Positions 22,801 to 32,289 of a DNA stretch of 64,000 bases are shown piece by piece (within the stretch, counting starts at the first letter, position 1; every line of letters begins with the position of its first letter). The notes under the pieces are model-generated. The model ran no database searches. It was not told the DNA's origin and saw nothing but the letters and a program-made list of their open reading frames with translations. The DNA is from Norana najaformis (lineage: Eukaryota; Annelida; Clitellata; Crassiclitellata; Hormogastridae), in NCBI GenBank assembly GCA_964023275.1, contig OZ029921.1:13211806-13275805 (forward strand). Reading direction: 5' to 3'. The translations under genes were made by a program, and so were the position numbers.

Positions 22801-25800
22801 AAGGAAGATAAGCAATATAGGACATCAAAACAACTGTTCAAATTTCCATTCTAAATTGTCCTCCTAGAACTGTTCAGTCCAGTCTGTTGAGAAAAAGTAG
22901 TCGATCCAGGAGGCTTCAGCCCTCTTCAAGGTGACCATCCACTGTCGATACAACATACTCAAGCATTTATAAAAATGACTCTTCAGAGCTACCAAATATA
23001 TTTGAAAAGAAACAAACGTCATCGTGTTTGTCTCTCCATGTGCCTGGCTTGTTGTAATGTTTCTGTTGTTGCCCTGTTGTTGTACATGTTGCAGTGTTGT
23101 TGATGTTGTGGTTGCATTGCTGTGCATGTGTTTGGGAGGTGGTAGAGTGGGTAGGCAACTTTGGGTTTTGTCTGATATTGATTTCTGCACAGTTTTTGTG
23201 CTGACACTACATATGTTTTAACTGAAAATTGTTTTGTATTGGGGCTTGAACATGAAATAATTTAAAAATTGGGTGGGGTACAGTTTTGTGGCAAATTTGG
23301 GTACCCCAGAATGTTTTGTGTCAAAAACTAGACAAATGGATGGGAAGAGGAGATAAAATGCTAAAGAATGATGTTAACCTCATGTCTGTACGTCCAAAAT
23401 TGACCAAGATATGATAAGTTTAGAATTTCTTACTTTTCAGGCATTTTCTTCTATTTCTTTCAGTTTTTATGACTACGGTCTACATACTAAAAATATTGTA
23501 TCTCCTTCATTTATGAAAATATTTTCAAAATTTCTTTTCGATTTTGCCTGGTATCGATTTCTGCACAGTTTTTATGCTGACACTACTTATGTTGTCAGTG
23601 AAATATTATTTCTGTAGGGGTTTGAACATGAAAAAAGTAAAAACATGGGCTGGGGTATAGTTTTGGGGCAAATTTGGGTACCCAAAAAATTTTTGTACCA
23701 AAAATTAAGCAGATGGATGGGAAGAGGAGATGAAATTCTGAAGAATGATGTTAACCAACTGTAGGTCAAGAATTTTTCCAAGATATCATAAATTGAAAAC
23801 TATTTAATTAACAGGGCATTTTACAGTAAAATTGCTCGTCGTCAGGGCCTAGGCGAAAATAATTCTCTTGTCGGTTAAGGGTTAAGTCCACAATTTTATT
23901 AGATTCAAATCAGCCAACATTCCTGTACGCATTGCTCATGCATCCTACCAATAAATATTGCACTCAATCAACAGAAACTTGGACTGTTGTCATGCCTTGT
24001 ACCTGAACATTTTTGGGCTCTTGGCCATTCCTGGTCGCTGGTTGAAAGCTCTGGAATTCACTGACCAGGTAGTTATGTGCTTTGTCATTTCTTGAATGTT
24101 ATTCAGGTCTAAACTTAAGACTTGTCTGTTTTTCTGGTTTTCCTGACCTGTTTGATTTTGGCTGGAATTCTTCAGCAGATTATGATTTCTGACTGGTTTC
24201 ACTTGAAACAACCATCAGTTGATGCCTTGTGCTCTATGATAATGGCACCACAGAAGTCATTAGATTATATCTTGATTAGTGACCAAAACATTTGGCAATT
24301 TTGGCAGCTAACACTGTATATGTTTGCACAGATTTACGTAATGATTTTTTGAACATTAATGTATTTATTACTTGGCAATGACTGCAACATCAGCAGGACG
24401 AAGTTTTCTTGTACCGCCTTAGCACCTTTTACAACAATACTTTTGAGAGGTTCTTGAAAAGCTGCTGCATAAAACTGTGACACAAATATGGTAAAAGTCT
24501 GGTAATACGCGTTCCATTATTGTGCTAATTTGATTAATTCACGGCAGTGTCATACCTCCCAACGATACCAAATTATAACACAGAAGTCTTAAGCGTATGG
24601 TGCATGGAGTGGCACTAGAAATGAGCTGACTCAGTTGCATAGCGAAGTACTATACAGGCAATTTCTTCTGCTTTTTTCTTGCCTGTACTGCTGAGATGCG
24701 TCACACTTGGTCTACCACAATGTAAAACTGTTAGTAGTTGTTGACAAATACTGGCTTGTTTTAATCTAACTTGAAAATATTCTTTTAATGTTTTTATTGC
24801 TGAAGTTTATACTTTTTAAAAAGTTTCAATGATTTACTGTGTATCTAGTTTTTTATATGCACATTTATATTTTTAAGTTGAAGTCGATAGGTCTCCATAT
24901 GATTGCTGTAAATACATGTTAGTAAAAATAGACCTATAGAGGAAAAGGTAATATGCAGTTTCTGAAATTTTTTTTTGTATTTCAGTAGCACGTGTTCCAT
25001 TACAGTTGTGACAGCTTGACTCCCGTCATACACATGTTACTGGACTTTTACTGTACTGATACAGTCATAAATTATAGTTAATGAAACTGTATAGATCTAA
25101 CTTCATTTTCTTTGAAGGTTTGAACAATGATCGAAGGAGTGTGAATGATGGATTGACCTACATGACCAATATTGACCAAGTTGACGTTGGTTTCGAATTT
25201 CCACCCTACGAAGATCCCCCTCCTCCGTACTCTCCTCCAAAGCCAAACAATGAGGAAGCCCCTCCACCCTATGAAGTGACCTCCAGTAGGATAGAAACAG
25301 AGCCCAGTGAAATTATTCATACAGAAACAGATGCTCTTGATGTCAGAAGTGGTGTTATAGAAGCCACAGATGAACTTCCACCGGCTGCATCAGCTGCTGC
25401 CGCTGTCATGGTGTTGGGAAATAGTGGATGGATGGATAACCATTCACTGAGACCTTTGTCTGCTTTGGAGCCATTCCAACCAGAGTTAATTGAGCTAAGT
25501 CAATTGAATCCGGATTCCAAGTCTGACATCACACTGTTCTCGCCAGTTCTAACGTGCCAAAGAAGAAATCAGAAAGATGACAGATGTCAGTTTAATGGAT
25601 TTACAACTAACAGAAGGAGTGCAGAGCTGTTTAATGTAGCACAGTGTTCAACTGATTCTGTTACACCTGCACTCAGTCAGATGTCTGTCAATCATTCGGC
25701 TTCTAACCACTCTGCACTGAAGCATCTGGCATTTCGTCGGATGAAGTTTGATTCATCTACTTCACAGGTGCTGGTAAAAATTCACAGTAAGTTGGCACAT

Positions 25801-27972
25801 TCGTCTCTACTTAAAAATGCTGGTGAAGCAACTTGTTGTTCAAGTAACATTAGAGCAGACAAAAAGGTTAGGGAAAACCTGAGTGACCAGCATCTCTTTT
25901 TCCAAACAAATTTCGTTCAAGAATCTCCATTAGAAAGTTCCATCAAAACCCTGGATGGTTTTCAGACGATGTATGACCACAATGACCAACTGAATTTAAC
26001 ACCTGTAGAGTCGGAGGTAGAAGATGATCCAAATGAAACAAGAGTGAAAGATTTCTCTTCTTCTAACTGGGACTCTATTCTGGCAGAACGTGGTAACAGT
26101 CTGTTGCAGAAAAGTGCACCCAAGATTTCTCTTTATTTGAAATCTAGTCAGATTTTGTGTGCAGACCCCAGGAAAGAGAAAAAGCTACTAAATTTACTGA
26201 AAATCAAAAACAAGTTTAAATCTAAACCTTCTCTGTGTAACAGCTCATATCCGAAAAAGCATAAGCAAAAATATCCTTCACGACCCCAGTCATGCAGTGT
26301 AGCTGACACTGGACCCTGCAGCAACAAATCTACCTTGAATTTCATGCACAGAAGTCTACAGCCCCTAAATCTAACTGCTGAACTCTGCAGTGCATCAACA
26401 ATGCAAAACAAGGCAAATGTAGAACATAACAGTTCCTGCCTCTTTGTTCATGTGCTTCATGATGACAGCTCTTCATGCACTTGTGATTCTAATGCAGCCA
26501 AGACACAGCTGCACATAAATGAAAGTGCCAAAACTTGGGATGATGGGAATTCTAAGGGTTCCCTCCAGCTGTTTGCTAGCAATAACCAGCCAGATTTCAT
26601 TATGGCAACTAGGTCGGAAGAGTTGACTGCAAAACAGCCTGTCGTAGAAGACACATTGATGGCAGTTCCTTGTCAAAGCAGCCAGAGTCCTGTTAGGCTT
26701 CCATCACCAGCACAAGCTTCACTGTCTCCTGACTCTCCTGTTTATCGGCAGTTTTTACGGTCAGAATCAGAAATTTCACAGGCATCATTCTATTCCATTT
26801 GTTCAGAAACTGGAGAAAAGAAGCACACAAAAAGTGTACTTCCTAAGGCATCCAAAGTTTTGACTGTTCAGGGTACAGTGTCGACTAGTTCTGGTTATTT
26901 GTCACAAGAGGACAGCAGCATGATAACTGATTTGAAGGAACATCCAGTCCATATTGAAAAGAGAGATCTGAGTTATACTGCCTTGGAAAAAATAGGTACT
27001 AATAACTGGAAATCTAAGGATACCTTGAGGAATACCAGTTCCACCATATCCTCGTCAATGGCAAATTCATATTTGCCAGTGCAAGGTTATCAGAATTACT
27101 TGTCTGACTGCAAATTTAAGCAAGGACATTCCACTAGAAACAAATATTACCCTTCATCAAATAAGATAAAAAATGAGAAGAGGTCTGTCAGTAATCCAAA
27201 CACTTCGAAAGTTACAGTATTGGATGCTTCGTCATTCTCGTCATCAAAATACTTAAAAGAGCTTCGTCATCAGAGACTTTTAGAATGTGACCAAATTTCT
27301 GCTACCGAGCTGCCTCAGGCTAAATCTTATGACCAAAACAAGGCTGAAGGTAAGGAAAAATTTTTACCCAAAAACACAGTGCTTTATTCAAACAGTGATG
27401 AGGCAGATTTGAGCCATCAGAGTTGTCAGATCACTGTAAAACCTGCACATGTTGATAACCAAGATCAGCTGAGAAAGGGTGGCAAAGATTTACTTCCAGG
27501 CCATACAAAGCATTCATGTAACCGATGTAAAGAACTTTTGAACAGTGAAAAAACACACAAGTCTGAGCACATGGAGTCTTTAGAACATTTAGTCAGTCGA
27601 ATTTTGCAGCAGCTACAGACACGTTTGGATGACTGTGGGGCTTGTCACAGTACTGTTCAGAATGTTCAAAGACCTCTGTGCTTTGGACATAAGTTTGATT
27701 GTTATTCAACAGAAATAGGCCTTGGTGTTTCATGTAAAAGTGTTGCCAAGCAGCCTCGGCCCATCAGCCTACCAAGCACTAAAAACAACAGCTTCATAAA
27801 TGGTATTATTAATGCTGAACTAGCTGACCTAGACCTGGCAAACAGAAACAGTTGCCTGTTGGTGCCAGTTGATAATGGTATTAGCAAACAGCTGCAACAT
27901 GGTGAATGTCAGGCTGAAAATCGAATAGATCATTGTCATGCATCAGGAACATCAATGCCAGTTGCTCTGTAG
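10539..27972 (+). CDS. DGCR2-like: DGCR2/IDD-like transmembrane protein (3 exons visible, 5' part missing)
   Basis: Three exons join in phase (10539-10805, 20204-20332, 25118-27972). They encode a von Willebrand type C module, a single membrane span and a very long cytoplasmic tail. The order of VWC, membrane span, the basic stop-transfer IHRLRQRR and tandem proline-rich PPxY motifs matches vertebrate DGCR2/IDD, a cell-surface protein linked to neural development and adhesion. The LDL-receptor A and C-type lectin modules that precede VWC in vertebrates were not found; they probably lie upstream or have diverged. Splice sites are canonical at every junction, and each joint restores a codon (phases 1 and 1). 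The introns are 9.4 and 4.8 kb and hold transposons. The tail is about 950 residues, several times longer than the vertebrate tail as I know it. Orthology is inferred from motifs, not from a search. Confidence 0.85.
11265..12890 (+). mobile_element. Eroded LTR-retrotransposon fragment
   Basis: Two diverged direct repeats, about 11265-11450 and 12705-12880, share AAGCATTAC/TAGCATTAC, CATAATC-T-CAT, GGAAATGGAAG, GTGTGAACAGTGAGA/GTATGAACAGTGAGA and TGTATGATCAGAAATAA. A gag remnant lies between them. They look like the partial LTRs of an internally deleted element. No pol domain was seen. Confidence 0.55.
11640..12230 (+). pseudogene. Gag-like remnant of an LTR retrotransposon
   Basis: Pieces in different frames read WRKWISQFRNLVAISITDDA, ENREFAVYKFHQVGQDITSY and CDFSDVNRELKSQLIQGC, followed by LTLDKLFEMAGADELAE. 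This order (W-x2-W-x2-F, then F-R/H-x7-E-x5-Y, then F-x-D-x4-E-x-K-x-Q-I-I-Q-G-C, then L-x-L-L-E) is typical of Gypsy-class Gag in invertebrates. Frameshifts and stops break it. Confidence 0.7.
12891..13904. other. Intronic sequence without a recognised gene
   Basis: AT-rich. A short direct duplication of about 85 bp is visible at 13022-13150, where the blocks ATGCCATTTCCCACATACT and ATGACATTTGCCACATACT are each followed by GAAACTTT and TATCAAGTTT. Nothing else stands out. Confidence 0.5.
13905..14470 (-). mobile_element. LINE C-terminal remnant (CR1/Rex-like)
   Basis: Read on the - strand, with frameshifts, it gives a block like LTSRDKDAILRLNK, a VGILH-SMESKPEN region, a QLEKMQ-RYQMI block and finally FKLARNKGAQGHR. 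This order of reverse transcriptase thumb and C-terminal motifs (LTSRDK, then LEK-Q-RATK, then F-L-N-x-G-RGH-K) fits CR1-type LINEs. It lies antisense inside an intron of the DGCR2-like gene. Confidence 0.65.
14910..15212 (-). mobile_element. LINE 3' end, ATTACA-tail family (family III)
   Basis: The - strand frame reads GRSTLRSASLGLLTVPRMRA, then SFAYVGPNSWNRLSRELR and CKRLKSVLF. This is the standard LINE C-terminus. It is followed by a non-coding end with AAGTGGCGCTTTATAAATGT and a tail of ATTACAATTACA repeats (14910-14940 on the + strand reads as TGTAATTG). The element is 5' truncated. Confidence 0.8.
15484..15491. repeat. hAT target-site duplication, left
   Basis: ACCTAGGC, identical to 20050-20057. 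Confidence 0.92.
15697..17514 (-). CDS. hAT transposase, intact (605 aa, GTF2IRD2/ZBED-like)
   Basis: This enzyme cuts out and reinserts the hAT element in the nucleus. The N-terminus carries a BED-type zinc finger (C35, C38, H53, H58 in CLIC ... KRHYQSKH). The catalytic region includes LALDESTD (Asp181) and MTTDGAPAL (Asp248), both in the places expected for the first two acidic residues. The C-terminus, about residues 520-590, has the hAT dimerisation block with FLSFFGSTYICEQTFS and TRSQLTDVNLQSVLRI. The layout and length match the hAT group domesticated as GTF2IRD2 and the FAM200/ZBED-type proteins in vertebrates. No stop or frameshift is present. The start is the ATG at 17514, because upstream sequence has an in-frame stop and the piggyBac insertion lies only about 25 bp away. 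That insertion may have cut off its promoter. Confidence 0.93.
   Translation of the reverse strand: MNSNKNRKVSDECRAFNEDWTYNYFFTDVGNKAVCLICQDSVAVFKEYNLKRHYQSKHEDYGQNLSQAELKNRADELVRRLKQQQTVSFRQSNIQEADTTASFVVAHMLAKQNKLFSDGEFVQECMLKIVNVVCPEVKSKLESVSLSRRTVVRGIDEISENLRDQLLQSSRSFQWFSLALDESTDIQDTAQLLIFIRGVDAQFTVTEELLSMESLKDTTTGQDLFDCVQNCFVRMSLPWNKLASMTTDGAPALTGKHIGLIKLVNDKIKSQHPGHEALSFHCIIHQENLCKSVLNFRHVSDIIVTVVNLIRSRGLNHRQFKTFLDDLECEYSDVLYHNNVRWLSMGNVLKRVWNLRGEIVLFLEMKNIDCAFLQMVKDSDWLCDFAFAVDMFDKLNEVNVTLQGKDTFAHDMYIAVKSLEAKLVLLSVQLNKNNLTHFPHLQTQNVTQATAEKYSKQTSSLKEEFARRFTEFRNQEEQFNLLTCPFNANPETATDELQLELTDLQSDNTLRELFRNSTLTEFYSALKISKFGRLKNFAVRFLSFFGSTYICEQTFSCMNINKSKTRSQLTDVNLQSVLRITTNKLNPQYEKLLENFSQLHRSHCS
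17660..18500. repeat. ~375-bp subterminal tandem repeats (nested piggyBac element)
   Basis: The block GTTGCCCCAAACCGTACCCC at 17751 recurs as GTTGCCCCAAACTGTACCC near 18129, a period of about 378 bp, with a partial third unit near 18490. Units are the reverse complement of those in copies A and B, as expected from the element's orientation. Confidence 0.85.
19237..19464 (-). pseudogene. piggyBac-like transposase N-terminus
   Basis: The ATG at 19464 opens a 75-codon frame: MAACCFCGLTDDEIRQILDE, then an acidic stretch (SDDDSFDSSDNK) and EEDKVVLAKEHSDIDTELDG. This acidic leader is typical of PGBD-type transposases. It is longer than in copies A and B, where a frameshift occurs after QILENLHQMM. 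The rest of the gene in this copy is broken or deleted. Confidence 0.75.
20050..20057. repeat. hAT target-site duplication, right
   Basis: ACCTAGGC, identical to 15484-15491. Confidence 0.92.
20204..20332 (+). CDS. DGCR2-like: DGCR2-like exon: transmembrane segment
   Basis: The acceptor TGTATTTCAG ends at 20203 and the donor GTAAGAAG starts at 20333. The exon encodes LSIRLVASAVTSLLIFALLI, then FMIHRLRQRRLLISM: one hydrophobic span followed by a strongly basic cytoplasmic anchor. The HRLRQRR block is the most telling similarity to DGCR2. Read-through of the donor would stop after three residues at 20341-20343. Confidence 0.88.
20333..21390. other. Intron 2 of the DGCR2-like gene, first part
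   Basis: AT-rich sequence with no recognised coding or repeat element apart from the candidate intronic polyadenylation signal at 20402. Confidence 0.5.
20402..20407 (+). promoter_or_regulatory. Possible intronic polyadenylation signal (AATAAA)
   Basis: AATAAA lies about 60 bp after the stop codon that would be used if the transmembrane exon were not spliced. It might allow a short-tailed isoform. The hexamer is common in AT-rich DNA, so this is suggestive only. Confidence 0.3.
21391..21548 (+). mobile_element. LINE fragment, probably family I, cut by piggyBac copy B
   Basis: The frame reads KLQIVQTNLVRAITKTSKFE, then HVLHSLCWMPIKPRFKLKSV. This matches the reverse transcriptase thumb (K-Q-x-Q-N-x-A-R-x-I-T-T-x-K, then L-L-HWLPI-R-FK) found in the LINE at 35900-36060. 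It ends exactly where piggyBac copy B begins, so it was the insertion target. Confidence 0.65.
21808..22780 (+). pseudogene. piggyBac-like transposase, internally deleted and frameshifted (copy B)
   Basis: It has the same order of pieces and the same lesions as copy A: frameshift after about 16 codons, in-frame TAG before the core, core up to GKNLSV, then a jump to the C-terminal Cys/His finger (CEACKVAFCKVGCFHIYH). Only a few substitutions distinguish the two copies. Confidence 0.85.
23160..23820. repeat. ~375-bp subterminal tandem repeats (piggyBac copy B)
   Basis: About 1.7 units with the same internal order as in copy A, including GCTGACACTACATATGTT and ACTAAAAATATTGTATCTCC. The array ends about 60 bp before the right terminus. 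Confidence 0.82.
23886..25117. other. Intron 2 of the DGCR2-like gene, last part
   Basis: No coding element recognised. The stretch near 24170-24230 (GATTATGATTTCTGA, TTTCACTTGAAA) resembles one at 36890-36920, so a low-copy repeat may be present. Confidence 0.45.
25118..27972 (+). CDS. DGCR2-like: DGCR2-like last coding exon: long cytoplasmic tail
   Basis: The acceptor is TTCTTTGAAG, ending at 25117. The open frame runs 2.85 kb to TAG at 27970-27972. The beginning reads DGLTYMTNIDQVDVGFEF, then PPYEDPPPPYSPP and EEAPPPYEV: three PPxY motifs that could bind WW-domain proteins such as Nedd4-type ubiquitin ligases. The rest is Ser/Thr/Asn-rich and probably disordered, with many SP sites (for example SPDSPVYRQFLRSESE). 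Near residues 810-850 of the exon is a C-x2-C ... C-x2-C cluster (CNRCKELL, then DDCGACHS). The reverse frames show no long coding potential. The length without stops in AT-rich DNA supports real coding sequence. Confidence 0.88.
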
Positions 27973-28390
27973 GAAAGTTACTTGGATCTCTGGCACAGGG
28001 GTCTCAGTTACTGCTTTAATATTAGAGCAGATATATTCGAGACAGATTGTATAGGTGGACTCAGATTTGACAGGATCCCAGAGTTAAACACTGTGAAGTA
28101 GGTCTGTGTGAACTGGATGTTTGCATAATCATCAGAGACTTAGATTACTACCTGAAAAATCCAGCCTTAAATGCCATTTTGTAAATATACATGTTAGCAA
28201 AATGTTTAATAATTCTCTCCTACAACATGCCCATTTGGAGAATAGAAAATCATTAATAGAACAATTTACAGAATGGTTACGAAACCCATGATTCAAAGGT
28301 AAGGCAAGGCTGATATGGATGGCCTGTGAAGCTTTACAGTTATAAAACACCAGTACAGTAACCCAACCATGCTACAAGGCTAATAAATGA
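27973..28390 (+). other. Probable 3' UTR of the DGCR2-like gene
   Basis: Non-coding sequence after the stop codon. The first good polyadenylation hexamer, AATAAA, is at 28382-28387. The real end could be further downstream. Confidence 0.55.
28382..28387 (+). terminator. Candidate polyadenylation signal of the DGCR2-like gene
   Basis: AATAAA within GGCTAATAAATGAATT, about 410 bp after the stop codon, followed by T-rich sequence (GTCTTTGTTTT near 28420). Confidence 0.45.
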
Positions 28391-29408
28391 ATTACTTTTA
28401 CTAGTAATATTCATCATGGTCTTTGTTTTAAACTGAACTTATACATTTGACTGTTTAGATGCAGTAGCAAAGCTAGTCATCATGTTTACAGTTGCTAAGG
28501 GATGTGGTTAACATGGTTACATTATTGCTAAGTGATAATAGAAGCTTTAGTGTTATATTAATTCTACTACACAGCAAGTAGCATTTTTGTACTAGCTTTA
28601 CATTATATGTATATAATGGAACCAGTACTTCACAGACCAAAGCTGGAATGGAGTGTTTTAAGAAGGAATTTTGTTTCTGCCCAGGTTTTGTTTTACTTAA
28701 GTTGATAACCCAGACTTTGTCTTGGCATGTTTTAAATTTTGATAAAATCTGGATGTTGTTGGTTTTGTTAGTCTGTTGCTTGCAAATGCTCTGTCCATTT
28801 ATTCTTATGTATTCAGAAAGCACGTTATAATATGACTGGTTCTTGACTGCAACGAATATTGCAGCAACTTCTACCAAATGCTGATGAAAAATATCACCAT
28901 GTGTTGCATGAGTGTCTACCAAAAATTGATGATCTAACGTTACACAGAACAAGCAGACAAAGCTTTGTTATGATACTCTTTCGATGCTGATATTGGCATA
29001 TTACCCCAGTACCTTAATCATTGCATGGGCTCCATGCAGAGCTGAGGATTAATTTCAAAACTAATGTACGGTAATTGCCTACAAGATATTGTATTTAGGT
29101 CAACCACAGTACCTTCAAATTATGCTTACCCCTCAGACCTATCTTAAACCACTAGATCGTCCGTTTTTCTTTCCCTCGCCATGCCTTGAGTGAATATTGC
29201 TCTTGAAGCAGGTTTTCTGTTGCTGAGCCAGGGTTCTGGAATATAGACCCATAATCTATTAACACTGCAGAGTACTTGATTTCTTTCCATTCTCAAGTTC
29301 AAGAGGTTTTTTGTTTCAACATGCTGATCCTCTCCTTGGGTTGCTTTTCTCCCATCAGACAACTTTTGGAATTGGCCGGATTGCAAATCTCTTTTTGACT
29401 GCCATTGA
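28391..29408. other. Intergenic, no gene recognised
   Basis: AT-rich. The 159-residue open frame on the - strand at 28473-28952 has no recognisable domain or codon character and is probably chance. Confidence 0.5.
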
Positions 29409-29990
29409 TCATCGTAATCGTAATCATAATTCCGAGATTTATACAGCGCCGAACGAAAGCTGTGCCGTGGGGACCAGCTTATTCACAGGTGCTCGGTCAA
29501 AACAAAATCGATAGGCAAAAGGGTCCGGTTCCAGGTCGAGATCCAAAAGTCAGACAGAGAGACAGCGTGGCAGCTACGGGGGGTGGTGTTTGGGGTTGGA
29601 GAGCAGAGAGATAAGAGGAAGAAGGGGTGTCAGGATAGGATCTGTGAAAGAGGAATGTTTTCAGTTTTGAGTGAAAGGTCGAAGCAGAAATTGCAAACGG
29701 TGGAGCATCGATGAGTTTGTATGATGGGTCAGAAAACTGTCACAGTTCTGGGGAGAGTTTATTCCAGAGTGGTGGGGCAGCTATGGCTATGGAGCGATTA
29801 CCAAATTTTAAGGATGAGGTGAGGGGAGGGCGGAGAAGTTTTAGGGCAGAAGAGAAGCGGGTTGAGTGAAGCGGTTATATTGAAAATAACTGACAAAGAT
29901 AGGAGGGTTGGGAAGATTGAAGTGTGTTGTTGGTAAGTGATAGGACTTTGATCAATGCCTAGTGCATTATTATTAGGTGCTATGAGCTGC
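29409..29990 (-). mobile_element. LINE 3' end, ATTACG-tail family (family II)
   Basis: Read on the - strand: NPLLFCPKTSPPSPHLILKI, then a PPLWNKLSPEL-like block and FHSKLKTFLF, the LINE C-terminus. After that comes the family-II non-coding end with CGATTTTGTTTTGACCGAGC and TACGATTACGAT (29409-29425 as ATCGTAATCGTAATC). It is 5' truncated. Confidence 0.75.
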
Positions 29991-31947
29991 ACTTCTCATG
30001 CATAAAGCATGTGCAGATCATCCTATCATCCTTGGTTATACATTCTAGGTCTACTAAAAGATAGACTTCACCTTGACCAGCATCATCTGGGATGTATGTT
30101 GTATCTGGCATATATAGCTTGTCTTTGTCAATACTCAGTCACAGTAGCTAGTCCAATCATGTGGATTTCTCTATATCCTCATGTTCACCATCTCTTGCTG
30201 AACTTATGTTTCGTTCTACACAGAAAACTTGCCACTTTCTACTTATAATGTTGCCTGGCTGTTTCCAAAATTACATTGTGAATCAAAGGGGCATTATCAA
30301 ATCACAGTTGTACTGTATTATGTTGCAAAAAGCGAGCACAAAACAAACTGGAGCTCAAAACTACAAAAGATAGATGTAAGTAAACATGGTGCTAAACTTT
30401 AAAAAATCCCAGACAAACAAAATGTGGAACTGAACTTGTACAAAAAGCTGGTAATGACAGTTACTGATAATACAGTTAGAAAATCAAAGACAAGATTTGT
30501 GCAAAAGGAATTACAACATCAAAAATACATCTGTCAGTGTAAATAATGCAGAAAATATTTAATGGTGGCTATGTGTTATGCAGAGTTCTTCAACTCGGGT
30601 AAAGTTCAAAAGATAGTTAAAAAACAAACAAACTGACAAAACTAGTAAAAATAATAAAAATGGTAGAAAAATGCAGACAGGTTACAATGTCTACTTCACT
30701 TACACTTATGCAAGAACTACCTGGAGTATCTGACAGTTTCCTGTGTTATATTGCTGCCATAAGCTGGTAGGAAATAAGGCTTTTCAAAGATATATAGCTG
30801 GACATAGTTCACAAAAATAATAACTATTACCATTAACTAAATCATTTACACTAAACTCGTGTTTTATTGTCTGTCACAGTTGAGCCTGCACTTCATCTGC
30901 CCAGTGTTGGAATTCGACATCAACTTCATTTGCCTGCAAAATATTGACAAAAAAGTTAAAGCACTTAAGGGTTTTAAAACTTCATTAGGGACTGAGCTTG
31001 ACATCAGTGGGGCAGTACATCTGTCAGATGGTAATGCAGATGTCCCAAGGTGAGCTGGACAAGGACAGAAACCTTACATCTAAACAGCAAAGGGCAAAAG
31101 CTCACTCGATTTTAAGTATTAACATGAAAGCATAGCCAATCAATCCTTTTGACTTCAAGAGTTTTAAGCAAGAGGTGTAAGAAAAGAGGCTTTGTACATC
31201 ATTCATATTTTTGTGCCTCTCTCAACAACAGATCTCATTGGCATGATCCTGAGTTGGATCTTTCTGCTGAATCTTGGCTGTAACAAGATAACATCCACGA
31301 TGGCTGAATGCAGCTACATGCAAAGATTTAACAGTCTGGTTGAATGCAGCTACATGCAAAGACTTATCAGTCTGATCTCAAACAACAATTGTATGCTTGT
31401 ATGGTGTTGGCCAGTTCCAATCTTCTCAAATCAGCATCTGCCTGATCTAAAGGTTTTCAACTGACTTCTTCAATGCTTAACAATGATAGACTGTGTTTTT
31501 GCTTCCAGATAACAACTGATTGATGCTTGTGTATTAAGATCAGCACCATACAGAAGTCTTCACAATAGATTAGACTAGATAATAAATAAGCCAAACACTT
31601 TAATCGAGCAATAAAGACATTTAGTACATCTTATCACAAAATAATCTAGTCTTAGAACTCCTGTAGCACTTATATTAATGCGCTGGGCATCAGTCGATGG
31701 CACTCGCAAATGGATCCGCGATCAAGTCAGTTTCGAGGGTCAGGTTGATGAGACAAAGGCAGTATACAGAAAGTATGCAGCTGAAACAAAACATCTTGAG
31801 AAATAAATGTTTTGGGAAATGGGAAAATAAAAATTTAGTCTTCAAGCTAATAATTATATTTATTTTTATATTCATTTAAAGAAAAAAGTGAAAAAATTTA
31901 CAAACTGATACAAAATCAAAACAATTGACAACTTTTAAAGTTTTATG
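29991..31947. other. Intergenic, no gene recognised
   Basis: AT-rich sequence. The only structure seen is a 36-bp tandem duplication at 31303-31374. Confidence 0.5.
31303..31374. repeat. Two-copy 36-bp tandem duplication
   Basis: GCTGAATGCAGCTACATGC ... AACAGTCTG is repeated directly as GTTGAATGCAGCTACATGC ... ATCAGTCTG with few changes. Confidence 0.85.
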
Positions 31948-32289
31948 ACTGTGCTTGGTCCTCTTGTTTTCACTATACACTACATCATTAGGTACACTAC
32001 TAGACCATCATTCACTAGGATATCACTTCTGTGCTGATGATACTGTACATCACGATTGACAGTTTGTTTCATCATTCATCTGTGCAGCCGTTATTCACTG
32101 CCTTTGAAGAGATGCCGTCTTGGATGGCAGTTAATAAACTCCTCCTTAACCCATCAAAAACTGCATTTATGCTACTGAGCACTCCTCAGCAGCTTAAGAA
32201 GACTGAATGGCTTAAATCTTTAAAACTGAGTGATTCACTTGTGGAATTGGTTGATGTTGCTTGTAACTTGGGTGTTATTTTTGATTCTA

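Larger units (their letters stand above)
21549..23881 (+). mobile_element. piggyBac-like transposon, copy B
   Basis: It is nearly identical to copy A at 6152-8505 over the first 1.7 kb. It also keeps the right end, GTCGGTTAAGGG, followed by TTAA at 23882-23885; a TTAA sits at 21545-21548 on the left. The left terminus is eroded (TACAGATGAG instead of TACAGACGAG). It carries the same broken transposase as copy A and about 1.7 units of the 375-bp subterminal repeat. It lies in the second visible intron of the DGCR2-like gene. Confidence 0.88.

Noticed and set aside
28473..28952. 159-residue - strand frame downstream of the DGCR2-like gene
   Set aside because: No domain, no splice signals of note and composition like the flanking AT-rich DNA.
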